NCBI GenBank assembly: GCA_965197385.1
Contig: CBDANA010000009.1
Location: forward strand, 124,001 to 188,000
Direction of reading: 5' to 3'
Length of the DNA stretch: 64,000 nt
DNA from: G963667915 sp965197385
GTDB lineage: Bacteria > Acidobacteriota > Vicinamibacteria > Vicinamibacterales > UBA823
Part shown: positions 18,205 to 26,429 of the stretch, piece by piece
Layout: each line of letters opens with the position of its first letter
Numbering within the stretch: position 1 is the first letter of the stretch
Program-made: the position numbers and the translations under genes
Notes under the pieces: model-generated
The model's input: the letters and a program-made list of their open reading frames with translations, nothing else
What the model was told of the DNA's origin: nothing
Databases searched by the model: none

Positions 18205-19287
18205 ATGTCGCGCGTGATGCTCATGGTCGGGACCCGCAAAGGCGTGTTCCTGTTGTTCGCGTCGGCCGATCGGCGCCAGTGGGAGCTTCGCGGCCCACTC
18301 TTCAAGGGCGTGCAGGTGCATCATGTCGCCTACGCGCCGGCGCACGGCGCTATCGTGGCGGCCGGCACCAGCGGCTGGTGAGGACCTGGCCTCAAGGTGT
18401 CGACCGATCTGGGTGAGACCTGGCAGGATCGTCTGACCCTGCGCTTCGCGGAGGGACGCGGCCACTCGGTCGAGCGGATCTGGATCGTCACGGAGGGCAA
18501 GCGGCTCGACGGCGCGCCGGTGCTCTGGGCGGGGGTCGATCCCGGCGCGCTCTTCGCCAGCGACGATGCCGGGGCGACCTAGCAGGAGGTGCAAGCGTTG
18601 ACGGACCACCCCACCCGCGAGCGCTGGACGCCCGGCGCCGACGGGCTGATGGTGCACTCCATCTGTCGAGATCGGGATCGCCCCGCGCGCGTGACGGTCG
18701 GAGTGTCTGCGGCCGGCGTGTTCCGGACCGACGACGGCGGCGAGAGCTGGGCGCCGAAGAACGTTGGCATCCGGGCCGACTTCCTGCCCGACAGGTTCCC
18801 CGACGCGGGCCAGTGCGTCCATCACATGGAGATGCACCCGTCGAATCCCGACGTGCTGTACCAGCAGAACCACTGCGGCGTCTACCGCACCGAAAACGGC
18901 GGCGATACGTGGACCGACATCTCGGATGGGTTGCCGGCGCGCTTCGGGTTTTCGCTGGCCGTGCATCCGCACGACGGCGACACGATCTTCGTCGTGCCGG
19001 CCGAATCCGACGAGTACAGGATCACGCCGGACGGCGCGTTCCGCATTTATCGGAGTCGTGACCGCGGACACTCGTGGGAAGCCCTGACCCAGGGTCTGCC
19101 CCAAGTCAATGCGCACCAACTGGTCCTGCGCGCAGCGATGGCGACCGACTCACTGGATCCCGCCGGCGTCTACGTCGGCACCGAGGGAGGACACCTCCTC
19201 GCCAGCCGTGACGGCGGGGATCACTGGGAGGTGCTCTTCAACTGGCTGCCGCCAGTCTTTTCGATACAGGCGGCCGTCCTCGACTGA
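18205..19287 (+). pseudogene. BNR/sortilin-type beta-propeller protein with two nonsense codons
   Basis: The frame from ATG 18205 ('MSRVMLMVGTRKGVFLLFAS') is open to 19287 apart from a TGA at 18379-18381 (after 'AGTSGW') and a TAG at 18580-18582 (after 'DDAGAT'). Both interrupt places where homologous blades have Trp (SGWWGPG, GATW), so each is a one-base TGG change. Asp-box-like blades remain: 'STDLGETWQDR', 'TDDGGESWAPK', 'TENGGDTWTDISDGLP', 'SRDRGHSWEALTQGLP', 'SRDGGDHWEVLFNWLP'. Recent inactivation is likely, since the rest of the frame is undamaged. The role is unknown; neighbours suggest a secreted or periplasmic setting. Confidence 0.8.
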
Positions 19288-20001
19288 GACGCTAACCGCG
19301 ATTGAGCGCGAGCCGCCAGGAGTCCGTTCCAGCAGCAGTGCGACCCACTCGATTGGCTCGGTGCCCTCGTTGTGCTCCGTGTGCGGAGTGCCGCGTGACA
19401 CCAGTCGCACCTGGCCCGGCTCGAGCGTGAGCCGCGTGCCTTCGACCTCGAGCGTGAGGCGGCCCAGGCGAGGCAGCACCAGCAGGTCGCGATCGCTATT
19501 GGTGTGGGGCTCGCGGCCGGCGCCGGCGGCGATCGACAGCTGTCGGACGGCCACGAGGTCGTTGTCGATCAGCGCATGTCCGATCACGCCCTGACCCAGC
19601 TCGAGCGGCTCGGCCGGCGACACCCGCTGACGGACGCCTTCGCTGACCCGCGCGCTCTTGAACTCCATGATCATCACGCGCGCGTTCGTGGTGCCGATGT
19701 TGCGCGGCTCGTGAACGGTGCCGGCGCCCCATCCCACGTGGCCCCCGTCGAACTGTGGCTCCGACGTTTCGCCGTCCGGATAGGTCGTTCGAAAGCGGCT
19801 GTCGGACAGAAAGATCGTCACGCTCGGTGGATGCTCGTGCATCTCCGACCGCTCACCGGGCGGATAGTCCACGCGGAGCACCCGAACGACGTCGTTCTCG
19901 AAGGCGATGGTGTAGCGGCGGGGATCCACCGTGGCGGCGTTCTGTGCCCAGGTCGGTGCCGCCAGGCATGCGAGCGAGAGCGTCAGCACAGCGCGGAGCA
20001 T
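19150..20001 (-). CDS. Secreted bicupin protein
   Basis: ATG at 20001 with GGAGG upstream and a signal peptide ('LSLACLAAPTWAQ'). Two cupin domains: 'YPPGERSEMHEHPPSVTIFL' with 'WGAGTVHEPRNIG', and 'AAGAGREPHTNSDRDLLVLP' with 'RGTPHTEHNEG'. The His residues suggest metal binding. The open frame runs 138 bp into the 3' end of the opposite-strand BNR gene; the natural stop was probably near 19290 and was lost, so about the last 45 residues are doubtful. Enzymatic role unknown. Confidence 0.75.
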   Translation of the reverse strand: MLRAVLTLSLACLAAPTWAQNAATVDPRRYTIAFENDVVRVLRVDYPPGERSEMHEHPPSVTIFLSDSRFRTTYPDGETSEPQFDGGHVGWGAGTVHEPRNIGTTNARVMIMEFKSARVSEGVRQRVSPAEPLELGQGVIGHALIDNDLVAVRQLSIAAGAGREPHTNSDRDLLVLPRLGRLTLEVEGTRLTLEPGQVRLVSRGTPHTEHNEGTEPIEWVALLLERTPGGSRSIAVSVSVEDGRLYRKDWRQPVEEHLPVIPAVTAGEEVSSLGADVDAGGIQ

Positions 20002-20107
20002 GGGCCCCTCCTGCCTGCCGGCCTGTTGCCGCGCCAGCCGGGCGACCGTCCGCCCGGCAAGGTGCGCCGATTGTAAGCCCTCCGCGGCGGATCGGCAACC
20101 GGGTGCC

Positions 20108-20147
20108 GGCCGGTCGAATGCAACGGGATTTTCACCACGGACCGCTA
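20108..20147. repeat. Single end of the miniature inverted-repeat element
   Basis: GAATGCAACGGGATTTTCAC followed by CACGGACCGCTA matches, with few changes, the right end of the copy at 22532-22694 (GATGCAACACGGGACTTTCAC then CACGGGCTGCTA). No left end was found. The terminal CTA supplies, on the minus strand, the TAG stop of the neighbouring gene. Confidence 0.6.
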
Positions 20148-20903
20148 AGTCCGGCAGGCCGGTTTGCGCGCGATCCAGCGGGGACCGTCGGCATCGAGCT
20201 GCACGATGTCCACCGGTGGTCCCACCCACTCGGGGACCCCGGCGATCTCCAGCTCGACCAGCTCTCGGGCGTGCTCCGGGGTCCAGCGCACCGGCGGGCG
20301 GCGATCGGGCGCCAGCCGGGCCAGCGCGGTTTGAATCGTGTCGCCGAACCCGAGGACGGCGACGGGGTTCTGACACGCGTCGCACGAGGTGTCGTCCTGC
20401 CGGACGGCACGCCGCCGATCGCCGCTGCCGGTCACCGCGAAGCGCCGGAGGTAGTACGTCGGGCCGGCCTCGCCCGGTCCGGCCAGGACGATCTCCAGGA
20501 ACAGCCGTTCGGCATCGGCTGCGGTCAGGAGCGGCGCCACCTGCGACAGCTGGGCGCGAAGAGCCCGGTCGAACTGGTCGACGCGCTGGGCGAGCGTGCC
20601 GCGCCGGGTGAGCGTCTGCCTGGCGGCTGCCGCTACGTCCAGGACCAGCGCGTCCGCGTTCTCGCCGATCGCGGTCCGGCCGGCGGCGACGACGACAACG
20701 TCGCCGACGACATGGATCTTGCACGTGAGTCGTTCGTCGACGACGCGGCCGCCGACGCGGTGGGTCGTGCGACTGTCGGCGGCGATGACGAGGCCGCTCT
20801 CGGTGCGCAGGACGACGATCGTCGTGGCCTGGAGTATCGGCGGGGCCAGGGCCAGGGCGGCAAGCCCGCAGAAAATGCGACGAAAACCAGATGTCGAGCG
20901 CAT
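20145..20903 (-). CDS. Secreted proteasome-like (Ntn-hydrolase) protein
   Basis: A 252-aa protein with a signal peptide 'RRIFCGLAALALAPPILQA'. Directly after the likely signal-peptidase site the sequence is 'TTIVVLRTESGLVIAADSRT'. Counting from that first Thr, Asp falls at position 17 in 'ADSR' and a Lys near 36 ('CKIHVVG'), matching the T1/D17/K33 layout of proteasome beta subunits. A second block 'ENADALVLDVAAAARQTL' and 'FLEIVLAGPGEAGPTYYLRR' follow. Known HslV, proteasome and Anbu proteins are cytoplasmic; an exported form is unusual. A TATAAT at 20938-20943 precedes it. The stop codon lies in a repeat end. Confidence 0.65.
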   Translation of the reverse strand: MRSTSGFRRIFCGLAALALAPPILQATTIVVLRTESGLVIAADSRTTHRVGGRVVDERLTCKIHVVGDVVVVAAGRTAIGENADALVLDVAAAARQTLTRRGTLAQRVDQFDRALRAQLSQVAPLLTAADAERLFLEIVLAGPGEAGPTYYLRRFAVTGSGDRRRAVRQDDTSCDACQNPVAVLGFGDTIQTALARLAPDRRPPVRWTPEHARELVELEIAGVPEWVGPPVDIVQLDADGPRWIARKPACRT

Positions 20904-20937
20904 GACGTTTTCTGGGTGGTCCTGCGGGACCGACAGG

Positions 20938-20943
20938 ATTATA
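20938..20943 (-). promoter_or_regulatory. -10 box (TATAAT) of the secreted Ntn-type gene
   Basis: The minus strand reads GACAGTATAATCC, 35 nt upstream of the ATG at 20903. The -35 region is not evident. Confidence 0.45.
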
Positions 20944-21074
20944 CTGTCCCGCGACCTGAGGCATCCTATCGGCTGCTCGGAGCTGACACCGAACAGGTGA
21001 TCTCTCTAAGTTTGTGTGTGAGCGTTGGTTAAATGGTTGTTCCGTCGCTTGAAGCATCCGGTGGGATGGCAACG

Positions 21075-22505
21075 ATGAGACCTGAGTCCAACGGCTCGAC
21101 GAGTTTCCAGGCGATTGGCCTGAGCAACCTGGCCCAGGTGGCCCAGTGGGGCCAGATGGCGCCCGAGGTCCGCGACGCGGTCGACGTCGTGGGGCGCGTG
21201 CTGCCGTTCCGGACGAATCGGTACGTGCTGGAGGAGCTGATCGACTGGTCGCGCGTGCCTGACGATCCGATCTTCCAGCTCGTCTTCCCGCAGCGTGGGA
21301 TGCTGTTGGAGGGCGAATACGACGAGATCCGGTCGCTGGTTTGCGCCGACGCCTCCGAGGCGGAGCTCTCGGCGACGGTCAACCGGATCCGGATGAGCCT
21401 CAACCCGCATCCGGCCGGGCAGCTCACCCACAACGTGCCGACGGTGGGCGGGCAGCGGTTGCAGGGCATTCAGCACAAGTACCGTGAGACCGTGCTGTTC
21501 TTCCCGTCGCAGGGCCAGACCTGTCACGCCTACTGCACGTACTGTTTCCGGTGGGCGCAGTTCGTCGGCCTCGACGGCTTCACGTTCCAGGCGAAAGAGA
21601 CGGATCAGCTGGTTGCGTATCTGAAGGTGCATCCAGAGATATCCGACGTCCTGATCACCGGCGGCGATCCAATGATCATGCGCACGTCGGTGCTGCGCCG
21701 CTACCTCGAGCCCCTGTTGTCGCCCGAGTTGGAGCACGTGCAGAACATCCGCATCGGGACGAAGGCGGTCGCCTACTGGCCGCAGCGGTTCGTCACCGAC
21801 CAGGATGCGGACGACTGCTTACGGTTGTTCGAGGAGATCGGCGCGGCCGGCCGCCACCTGGCGATCATGGGGCACTACTCGCACCCGGTCGAGCTGGAAC
21901 CCGACATGGCCCGCGTCGCGGTCCGACGCATTCGCGACACCGGCGCGCAGATCCGGATGCAGGCGCCGCTCATCAAGCACGTCAACGACGACCCGCGTGC
22001 CTGGGCCACGCTGTGGAAGACCGGGGTCCGGCTGGGCCTGATTCCGTACTACATGTTCGTCGAGCGCGATACCGGTGCGCGACGACACTTCGAGGTGCCG
22101 CTCCTGCGCGCCCACGAGATTTTCACCCAGGCGTATCGCACCGTGTCCGGCCTGGCGCGTTCGGTGCGCGGGCCGTCGATGTCCGCCTTCCCGGGCAAGG
22201 TTCGTGTGCTCGGCGTCATCAGGCTTCGCGATCTGCTCGATCGCCAGGTCTACGAGACGCTTCGCCGCAGTGTCGGCTTCGACCTGCTCGGTGACCCGGA
22301 GCAGAAGATGGTGCTGTGCGACTTCATCCAGGCCAGAAATCCGGAGTGGGTGAAGCGGCCGTTCCTCGCCGAGTGTGATGACGCCGCCACCTGGTTGGAC
22401 GACCTCCGCCCGGCGCTCGGCCAGAAGCAGTTCCTCTTCGAAGTCGACGGCGGTCGCGAGCAGTGGCACCCGTTGGCGTCGTTAACCGAGCTGCTCCTCG
22501 ACTAG
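21075..22505 (+). CDS. KamA-family radical SAM aminomutase
   Basis: 476 aa from the ATG at 21075, chosen for GGTGGG 9 nt upstream; earlier in-frame ATGs lie at 21033 and 21066. The radical SAM cluster motif is C-H-A-Y-C-T-Y-C (Cys about 150, 154 and 157), followed by 'DVLITGGDPMIMRTSVLRRY' and 'IRIGTKAVAYWPQRF', typical of lysine/glutamate 2,3-aminomutase relatives. Residues for PLP binding and substrate choice cannot be assigned by eye. The TAG stop lies in a CTAG that starts a partial miniature-repeat end (CTAGCAGCCCGT). Confidence 0.83.
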   Translation: MRPESNGSTSFQAIGLSNLAQVAQWGQMAPEVRDAVDVVGRVLPFRTNRYVLEELIDWSRVPDDPIFQLVFPQRGMLLEGEYDEIRSLVCADASEAELSATVNRIRMSLNPHPAGQLTHNVPTVGGQRLQGIQHKYRETVLFFPSQGQTCHAYCTYCFRWAQFVGLDGFTFQAKETDQLVAYLKVHPEISDVLITGGDPMIMRTSVLRRYLEPLLSPELEHVQNIRIGTKAVAYWPQRFVTDQDADDCLRLFEEIGAAGRHLAIMGHYSHPVELEPDMARVAVRRIRDTGAQIRMQAPLIKHVNDDPRAWATLWKTGVRLGLIPYYMFVERDTGARRHFEVPLLRAHEIFTQAYRTVSGLARSVRGPSMSAFPGKVRVLGVIRLRDLLDRQVYETLRRSVGFDLLGDPEQKMVLCDFIQARNPEWVKRPFLAECDDAATWLDDLRPALGQKQFLFEVDGGREQWHPLASLTELLLD

Positions 22506-22694
22506 CAGCCCGTTACACGACGAGGGGCGCGAGCAGCCCGTGGTGAAAGTCCCCCTGCATTCGGCCGGCGCTGCATCCCGCCTCGCGGCGTGGCTCGTCG
22601 GTCGCATACTCCCGGTATTCTCCCTCCTCGCGCCTTGCGAGGCTGGCGCTTCGCCGGCCTCGATGCAACACGGGACTTTCACCACGGGCTGCTA
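22503..22694. repeat. Miniature inverted-repeat element, long form (copy 2) plus an extra end
   Basis: A partial end CTAGCAGCCCGT at 22502-22513 precedes a full element at 22532-22694, with left end GCAGCCCGTGGTGAAAGTCC and right end GGACTTTCACCACGGGCTGC. Interior blocks (ACTCCCGGTATT, CTCCTCGCGCCTTGCGAG) are shared with 92-268. The element fills the whole gap between two convergent genes, and both of their TAG stops lie in its ends (22503-22505 plus strand, 22692-22694 minus strand). Confidence 0.85.
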
Positions 22695-24530
22695 CCGGGT
22701 GCGCCTCGGCCGCTGATTCGCCAGCAGGGTGCGCTTGCGCAGGCGGATGCTCGTCGGGGTGACCTCGACCAGCTCGTCGGTGTTGATGAACTCGATCGCC
22801 TGCTCGAGGTTGAGGAGCCGGGGCGGGACCAGCCGGATGGCCTCCTCGGCCGTGGAGGCCCGCATGTTGGTCTGTTTCTTTTCCTTCGTGATGTTCACGT
22901 CCATGTCGTCCGGTTGGGCGTTCTCCCCGACCATCATGCCCTCGTAGACTTCGGTCCCGTAGGTGATGAACAGCTCGCCCCGCTCCTGAAGGTTCCACAT
23001 CGCGAAGGCGGTTACCGCCCCGGGCCGGTCGGCGACCAGGACGCCGGTCGTGCGGCCAGCGATAGGCCCGTGCCAGGCCTCCCAGCCGGCGAACAGGTGA
23101 TTCAGGATGCCGGTGCCGCGCGTGTCGGTCAGGAACCGCGCGCGAAAGCCGATGAGGCCGCGGGTCGGAATGCGAAATTCGAGCCGCACACGCCCGCTGC
23201 CATGATTCACCATCTGCGTCATCGTGCCCCGGCGGGTGCCGAGCTGGGCGATGACGACCCCCTGGAACTCCTCGGCCACGTCGATGACGAGATGCTCCAC
23301 CGGCTCCATCGTCTGGCCGTCGATCAGGCGCGTGACGATCTCGGGTCGCGAGACCTGCAGCTCGTAGCCCTCTCGCCGCATCATCTCGATGATGATCGCC
23401 AGCTGCAGCTCGCCGCGGCCGACCACCTTGATCTGGTCTGGCCAGTCGGTGTCCTCGACGCGGATCGACACGTTGCCCACCAGCTCGCGCGCCAGCCGGT
23501 CGCGCAGGTTCCGCGATGTGACGTACTGGCCTTCACGGCCCGCCATCGGTGACGTGTTCACGCCCAGGACGACCGACACGGTCGGTTCGTCCACCTGGAT
23601 CCTCGAAATCGGGCGCGGTTGTTCCGGATGGGTGATCGTCTCCCCGATGGTGATGTCGTCGATTCCGGCCAGGCAGATGATGTCGCCTGCGGCCGCCCGG
23701 TCCACCTCGATGCGGGTCAACCCGTCGAACATGAACAGCTTCGTGACACGGGTCGTCTCCACCGCGTCGTTCAGCTTGCAGACGGCGATCGTGTCGCCAA
23801 GCGCCACCCGGCCGTTGAAGATCCGGCCGATGGCGATCCGGCCGAGGTAGTCGCTCGAATCCAGATTGGCGACCAGCGCTTGGAGCGGTGCCTCCGGATC
23901 GCCGGCGGGCGGTGGGACGTGCTCGAGGATCGCCTCGAACAGCGGCTGCAGCGTCCGGCCCGGCGTTGCCGGGTCCGTGCTGGCCGTGCCCGCCTTCGCG
24001 TTTACATACAGGATGGGGAAGTCGAGCTGCGATTCATCGGCGTCGAGGTCGATGAACAGGTCGTAGATCTCATTCAGGACCTCGCCCGGTCTGGCGTCCT
24101 GCCGGTCGATCTTGTTGATGACCAGAATCGGCGGCAGGCCGTGCTCCAGTGCTTTGCGGAGCACGAACCGAGTCTGCGGCAGGGGCCCCTCGGAGGCGTC
24201 CACCAGGAGCAGCACGCCGTCCACCATCGCCAGGGTGCGCTCCACCTCGCCGCCGAAGTCGGCGTGACCCGGCGTGTCCACGATGTTGATGAGGACCTGC
24301 TCGTAGTGGACGGCCGTGTTCTTCGCCATGATCGTGATCCCGCGCTCGCGCTCGAGGTCGATGTTGTCGAGCGCGCGCACGGCCACCCGCTCGTTCGCGC
24401 GGAAGACGCCGCTTTGATGAAGCAGGGCATCCACCAGGGTAGTCTTGCCGTGGTCCACATGGGCGATGATGGCGATGTTCCGCCTGAGCGGGTTGGCGAC
24501 CGACGGGGCGCGGCGCGGCGACGCAGACAT
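22692..24530 (-). CDS. typA: Ribosome-associated GTPase TypA/BipA
   Basis: 612 aa from the ATG at 24530; another in-frame start lies 11 codons earlier and neither has a good ribosome site. GTPase motifs: G1 'AHVDHGKTTLVD', G2 in 'ERERGITIMAKN', G3 'DTPGHADFGGEVER', G4 'NKIDRQDARPGEV'. EF-G-like domains III and V and the TypA C-terminal region follow ('RGTGILNHLFAGWEAWHG', 'NAQPDDMDVNITKEKKQTNM'). It acts on the ribosome in assembly and stress adaptation. Full length for the family. Its stop codon is part of the adjacent repeat element. Confidence 0.94.
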   Translation of the reverse strand: MSASPRRAPSVANPLRRNIAIIAHVDHGKTTLVDALLHQSGVFRANERVAVRALDNIDLERERGITIMAKNTAVHYEQVLINIVDTPGHADFGGEVERTLAMVDGVLLLVDASEGPLPQTRFVLRKALEHGLPPILVINKIDRQDARPGEVLNEIYDLFIDLDADESQLDFPILYVNAKAGTASTDPATPGRTLQPLFEAILEHVPPPAGDPEAPLQALVANLDSSDYLGRIAIGRIFNGRVALGDTIAVCKLNDAVETTRVTKLFMFDGLTRIEVDRAAAGDIICLAGIDDITIGETITHPEQPRPISRIQVDEPTVSVVLGVNTSPMAGREGQYVTSRNLRDRLARELVGNVSIRVEDTDWPDQIKVVGRGELQLAIIIEMMRREGYELQVSRPEIVTRLIDGQTMEPVEHLVIDVAEEFQGVVIAQLGTRRGTMTQMVNHGSGRVRLEFRIPTRGLIGFRARFLTDTRGTGILNHLFAGWEAWHGPIAGRTTGVLVADRPGAVTAFAMWNLQERGELFITYGTEVYEGMMVGENAQPDDMDVNITKEKKQTNMRASTAEEAIRLVPPRLLNLEQAIEFINTDELVEVTPTSIRLRKRTLLANQRPRRTR

Positions 24531-24571
24531 CCGGCCAGTGTACCTTGCCGGAAACGCCTGCACCAGTCTGA

Positions 24572-24617
24572 GGAATGAGGAATGTGAATGAGGAATGATT
24601 GAGAAATGATTAATGAG
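24572..24617. repeat. Short degenerate direct repeats (TGAGGAATG)
   Basis: Four TGAGGAATG or TGAGAAATG-like units in 46 bp, AT-rich against its surroundings, upstream of typA. A slipped-strand origin is likely. Similar low-complexity TTAGGAG units occur at the hisF end. Confidence 0.6.
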
Positions 24618-24643
24618 GAATGACGAGCGCCGCCACCCGCGCT

Positions 24644-24847
24644 TCAGTCAGACCATCCGGGTGGGTAGTAGTCGTCGTCGTCCTCTTCGTCCTCGTCTCC
24701 GCCGTTGCCGACGCCGCCAACATCGTCATCGTCGCGGTCTTCTTCTTCGTCGTCACCTTGATCCTGGACGACCACGCCAATCGTGAGCGCAAGCTCACCG
24801 AGCTGCTCCTCCGCTGAGCCACGCCACGCTTCGATCGCTAGCGCCAC
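24644..24847 (-). CDS. Possible small acidic protein
   Basis: 67 codons from GTG at 24847. After a mixed N-terminal helix ('IEAWRGSAEEQLGELALTIG') the frame becomes extremely acidic ('QGDDEEEDRDDDD', 'GDEDEEDDDDYYPPGWSD'). It follows directly on the stop of a kinase-tail remnant. The opposite strand in the same place (24620-24817) encodes a hydrophobic stretch instead, so only one, or neither, is real. No family recognised. Confidence 0.25.
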   Translation of the reverse strand: MALAIEAWRGSAEEQLGELALTIGVVVQDQGDDEEEDRDDDDVGGVGNGGDEDEEDDDDYYPPGWSD

Positions 24848-24848
24848 C

Positions 24849-24890
24849 TCACTGTCCCGTCGGCACGCGCGCCTTCAGTTCCTCGATCCA
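24849..24890 (-). pseudogene. C-terminal tail of a Ser/Thr protein kinase/TolB-type gene
   Basis: The minus strand encodes C-W-I-E-E-L-K-A-R-V-P-T-G-Q-stop, with a TGA just upstream of the C. The string W-(F/I)-E-E-L-K-A-R-V-P-T-G is the usual extreme C-terminus of large acidobacterial kinase/propeller proteins. Only the last codons survive here. Confidence 0.6.
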
Positions 24891-25029
24891 GCATCATACG
24901 CCACCTGGCTCCCGTCCGGTGAGACAACCAGTCCGGTACAAGCCCGTGATTCTCCGGGCAGGCGAGCCGCTTGACCGGATCGATCGATCCAGACGGGGAG
25001 TCAGAGCCATGTTGGGAGGCCAAGTATAA

Positions 25030-25419
25030 CGCAGGCCCAAGAGCCCTCAGCCCGGGGTCCGTCGGCCTGCTGAACGGCCGCTCAGCAGCCGACATTCTGG
25101 TCGTCTTGGGCTGGCGGTCGGGCTGGATTTCATCGAGGGGCTCGAGCGGGAACACGCCTGGAACCTCTACGCCTCGGCGGCGGACCGCTACGACTCCGAC
25201 ACGTTCACACGGGCCCGCTTCCGGCACAGTGAATACACGACCCTCCGGCATTTCTCCCGGTCGCTCGAGGAATTCCTCGAAATGCTAGCGATGACGATGC
25301 TGTGGGCCGTCTTTCTCGAACGGCTGACGGCAATGGCCAGTGACCTGCGACTGCGGTTCCACTCGGCCTCACCCTCGTCCTCTTCCAGTTCCACTTCCAC
25401 TTCCACTTCCACCACGTGA
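25030..25419 (+). other. Coding-like frame without start codon between direct repeats
   Basis: A frame of 129 codons from just after a TAA (25027) to a TGA (25417-25419) has no ATG, GTG or TTG until well inside. From about codon 28 it reads like a protein: 'GLDFIEGLEREHAWNLYASA', 'FRHSEYTTLRHFSRSLEEFL', 'MLAMTMLWAVFLERL', then a Ser/Thr tail made by a TTCCAC microsatellite. The segment lies between imperfect direct repeats at 25027-25076 and 25432-25480 (TAACGCAGG...AGCCCTCA...CTGAA). Not recognised; it may be a truncated gene. Confidence 0.35.
25389..25412. repeat. Hexanucleotide tandem repeat (TTCCAC)4
   Basis: Four exact TTCCAC units, which encode alternating Ser-Thr at the end of the frame described at 25030-25419. 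Confidence 0.85.
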
Positions 25420-25488
25420 ATCTCGCAGGTCTAACGCAGGGGCGGAAGCCCTCAAGCGGGGTGTGTCGGTCTTCTGAAACGCAGGCGA

Positions 25489-26322
25489 TTAGATCGGTGA
25501 CAGGAATCGAACCATCGCAGCCAGCATCTCTTCACCGGCGCCGAGCTCGGGATCGTTGTGATCGGCTCCGGCAATGATCACCAGATCCTTGGGCGTGCGT
25601 ACTTCATCGTAGAGCCGACGACTCTGACCGACCGGGATGATCCGATCGCGGTCGCCGGCGATGACCATGACCTGGCAACCGACGTCACGGATGGCCTCGA
25701 GGGACGCGAACCGGTCCCACAGCAACAGCTCGACCGGCAGAAAAGGATAGTGGACCCGGCCGACGTCAGCGAGCGACGTGAACGGCGAGCGCAGCACCAG
25801 GGCGGCCGGGCGGTGCTCGGCCGCGAGCGCGATCGCGACGGCCGATCCAAGCGACTCTCCGAAGTACACGAGGCGGGACGCATCGACATCGGCGCGACCG
25901 AGGAGATACGCGCGCGCGGCTCGGGCATCCGCCAGGAGACCGAGTTCGGTCGGCGCTCCCTCGTTCCCCCCGTACCCCCGGTAGTCGAATAGCAGCACCT
26001 GGTACCCGTAGTCCCGCAGCGCCGCTGCCAGCGGCGCCCGGTAGGCGCGATTACCGGCGTTTCCGTTGAACACGATGACGGTGCCAGAGGCCGCAGTGGA
26101 GCGCCTCGACACGAACCAGCCACTGAGTACGAGACCGTCCGCGGTCGGGAACGTGACCATCTCGACCTCGGCCAGCCCGACGGCTCTCGGCGACGGCACA
26201 TCATCGAACGGAAAATAGATCAGCGTGCGTTGAAACGTCCAGATGAGCAGGAGGCCGCCTGCAGCGACGAGGCACGCGGTGACCAGGAAGCCCATCGTAC
26301 GTCTGCCGAACTGGACGCTCAT
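25489..26322 (-). CDS. Membrane-anchored alpha/beta hydrolase (BEM46-like)
   Basis: A 277-aa protein with one N-terminal membrane helix ('GFLVTACLVAAGGLLLIWTF') and an alpha/beta hydrolase domain facing the periplasm or cytoplasm. Catalytic triad: Ser in 'VYFGESLGSAVAIAL', Asp in 'IAGDRDRIIP', His in 'GADHNDPEL'. An oxyanion-hole-type 'VFNGNAGNR' and 'DYRGYGGNEG' are also present. The architecture matches the BEM46/ABHD13-like group; substrate unknown. Confidence 0.87.
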   Translation of the reverse strand: MSVQFGRRTMGFLVTACLVAAGGLLLIWTFQRTLIYFPFDDVPSPRAVGLAEVEMVTFPTADGLVLSGWFVSRRSTAASGTVIVFNGNAGNRAYRAPLAAALRDYGYQVLLFDYRGYGGNEGAPTELGLLADARAARAYLLGRADVDASRLVYFGESLGSAVAIALAAEHRPAALVLRSPFTSLADVGRVHYPFLPVELLLWDRFASLEAIRDVGCQVMVIAGDRDRIIPVGQSRRLYDEVRTPKDLVIIAGADHNDPELGAGEEMLAAMVRFLSPI

Positions 26323-26429
26323 GCGAGCCTAGGTTGTCCGTCGAATCGCCAGCGGAGCCTGGCGCTGTCGGACGGGATCAGGCCCGATTGTAGGCCGTCG
26401 GCCGACACGTGACAATTCGGAGCGCCTGG

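Noticed and set aside
18379..18381. Possible selenocysteine or recoded Trp at the TGA of the BNR gene
   Set aside because: The position calls for Trp, not Cys; no stem-loop follows; the second interruption is TAG.
22513..22998. Minus-strand frames reading through the miniature repeat (…REEGEYREY…FHHGLL…)
   Set aside because: These arise from the repeat itself and continue as an off-frame shadow of typA; they are the kind of spurious hypothetical protein the repeat creates.
24572..24617. Possible iteron-like origin or regulator site in the TGAGGAATG repeats
   Set aside because: Units are degenerate and unevenly spaced; slipped-strand low complexity explains them better.
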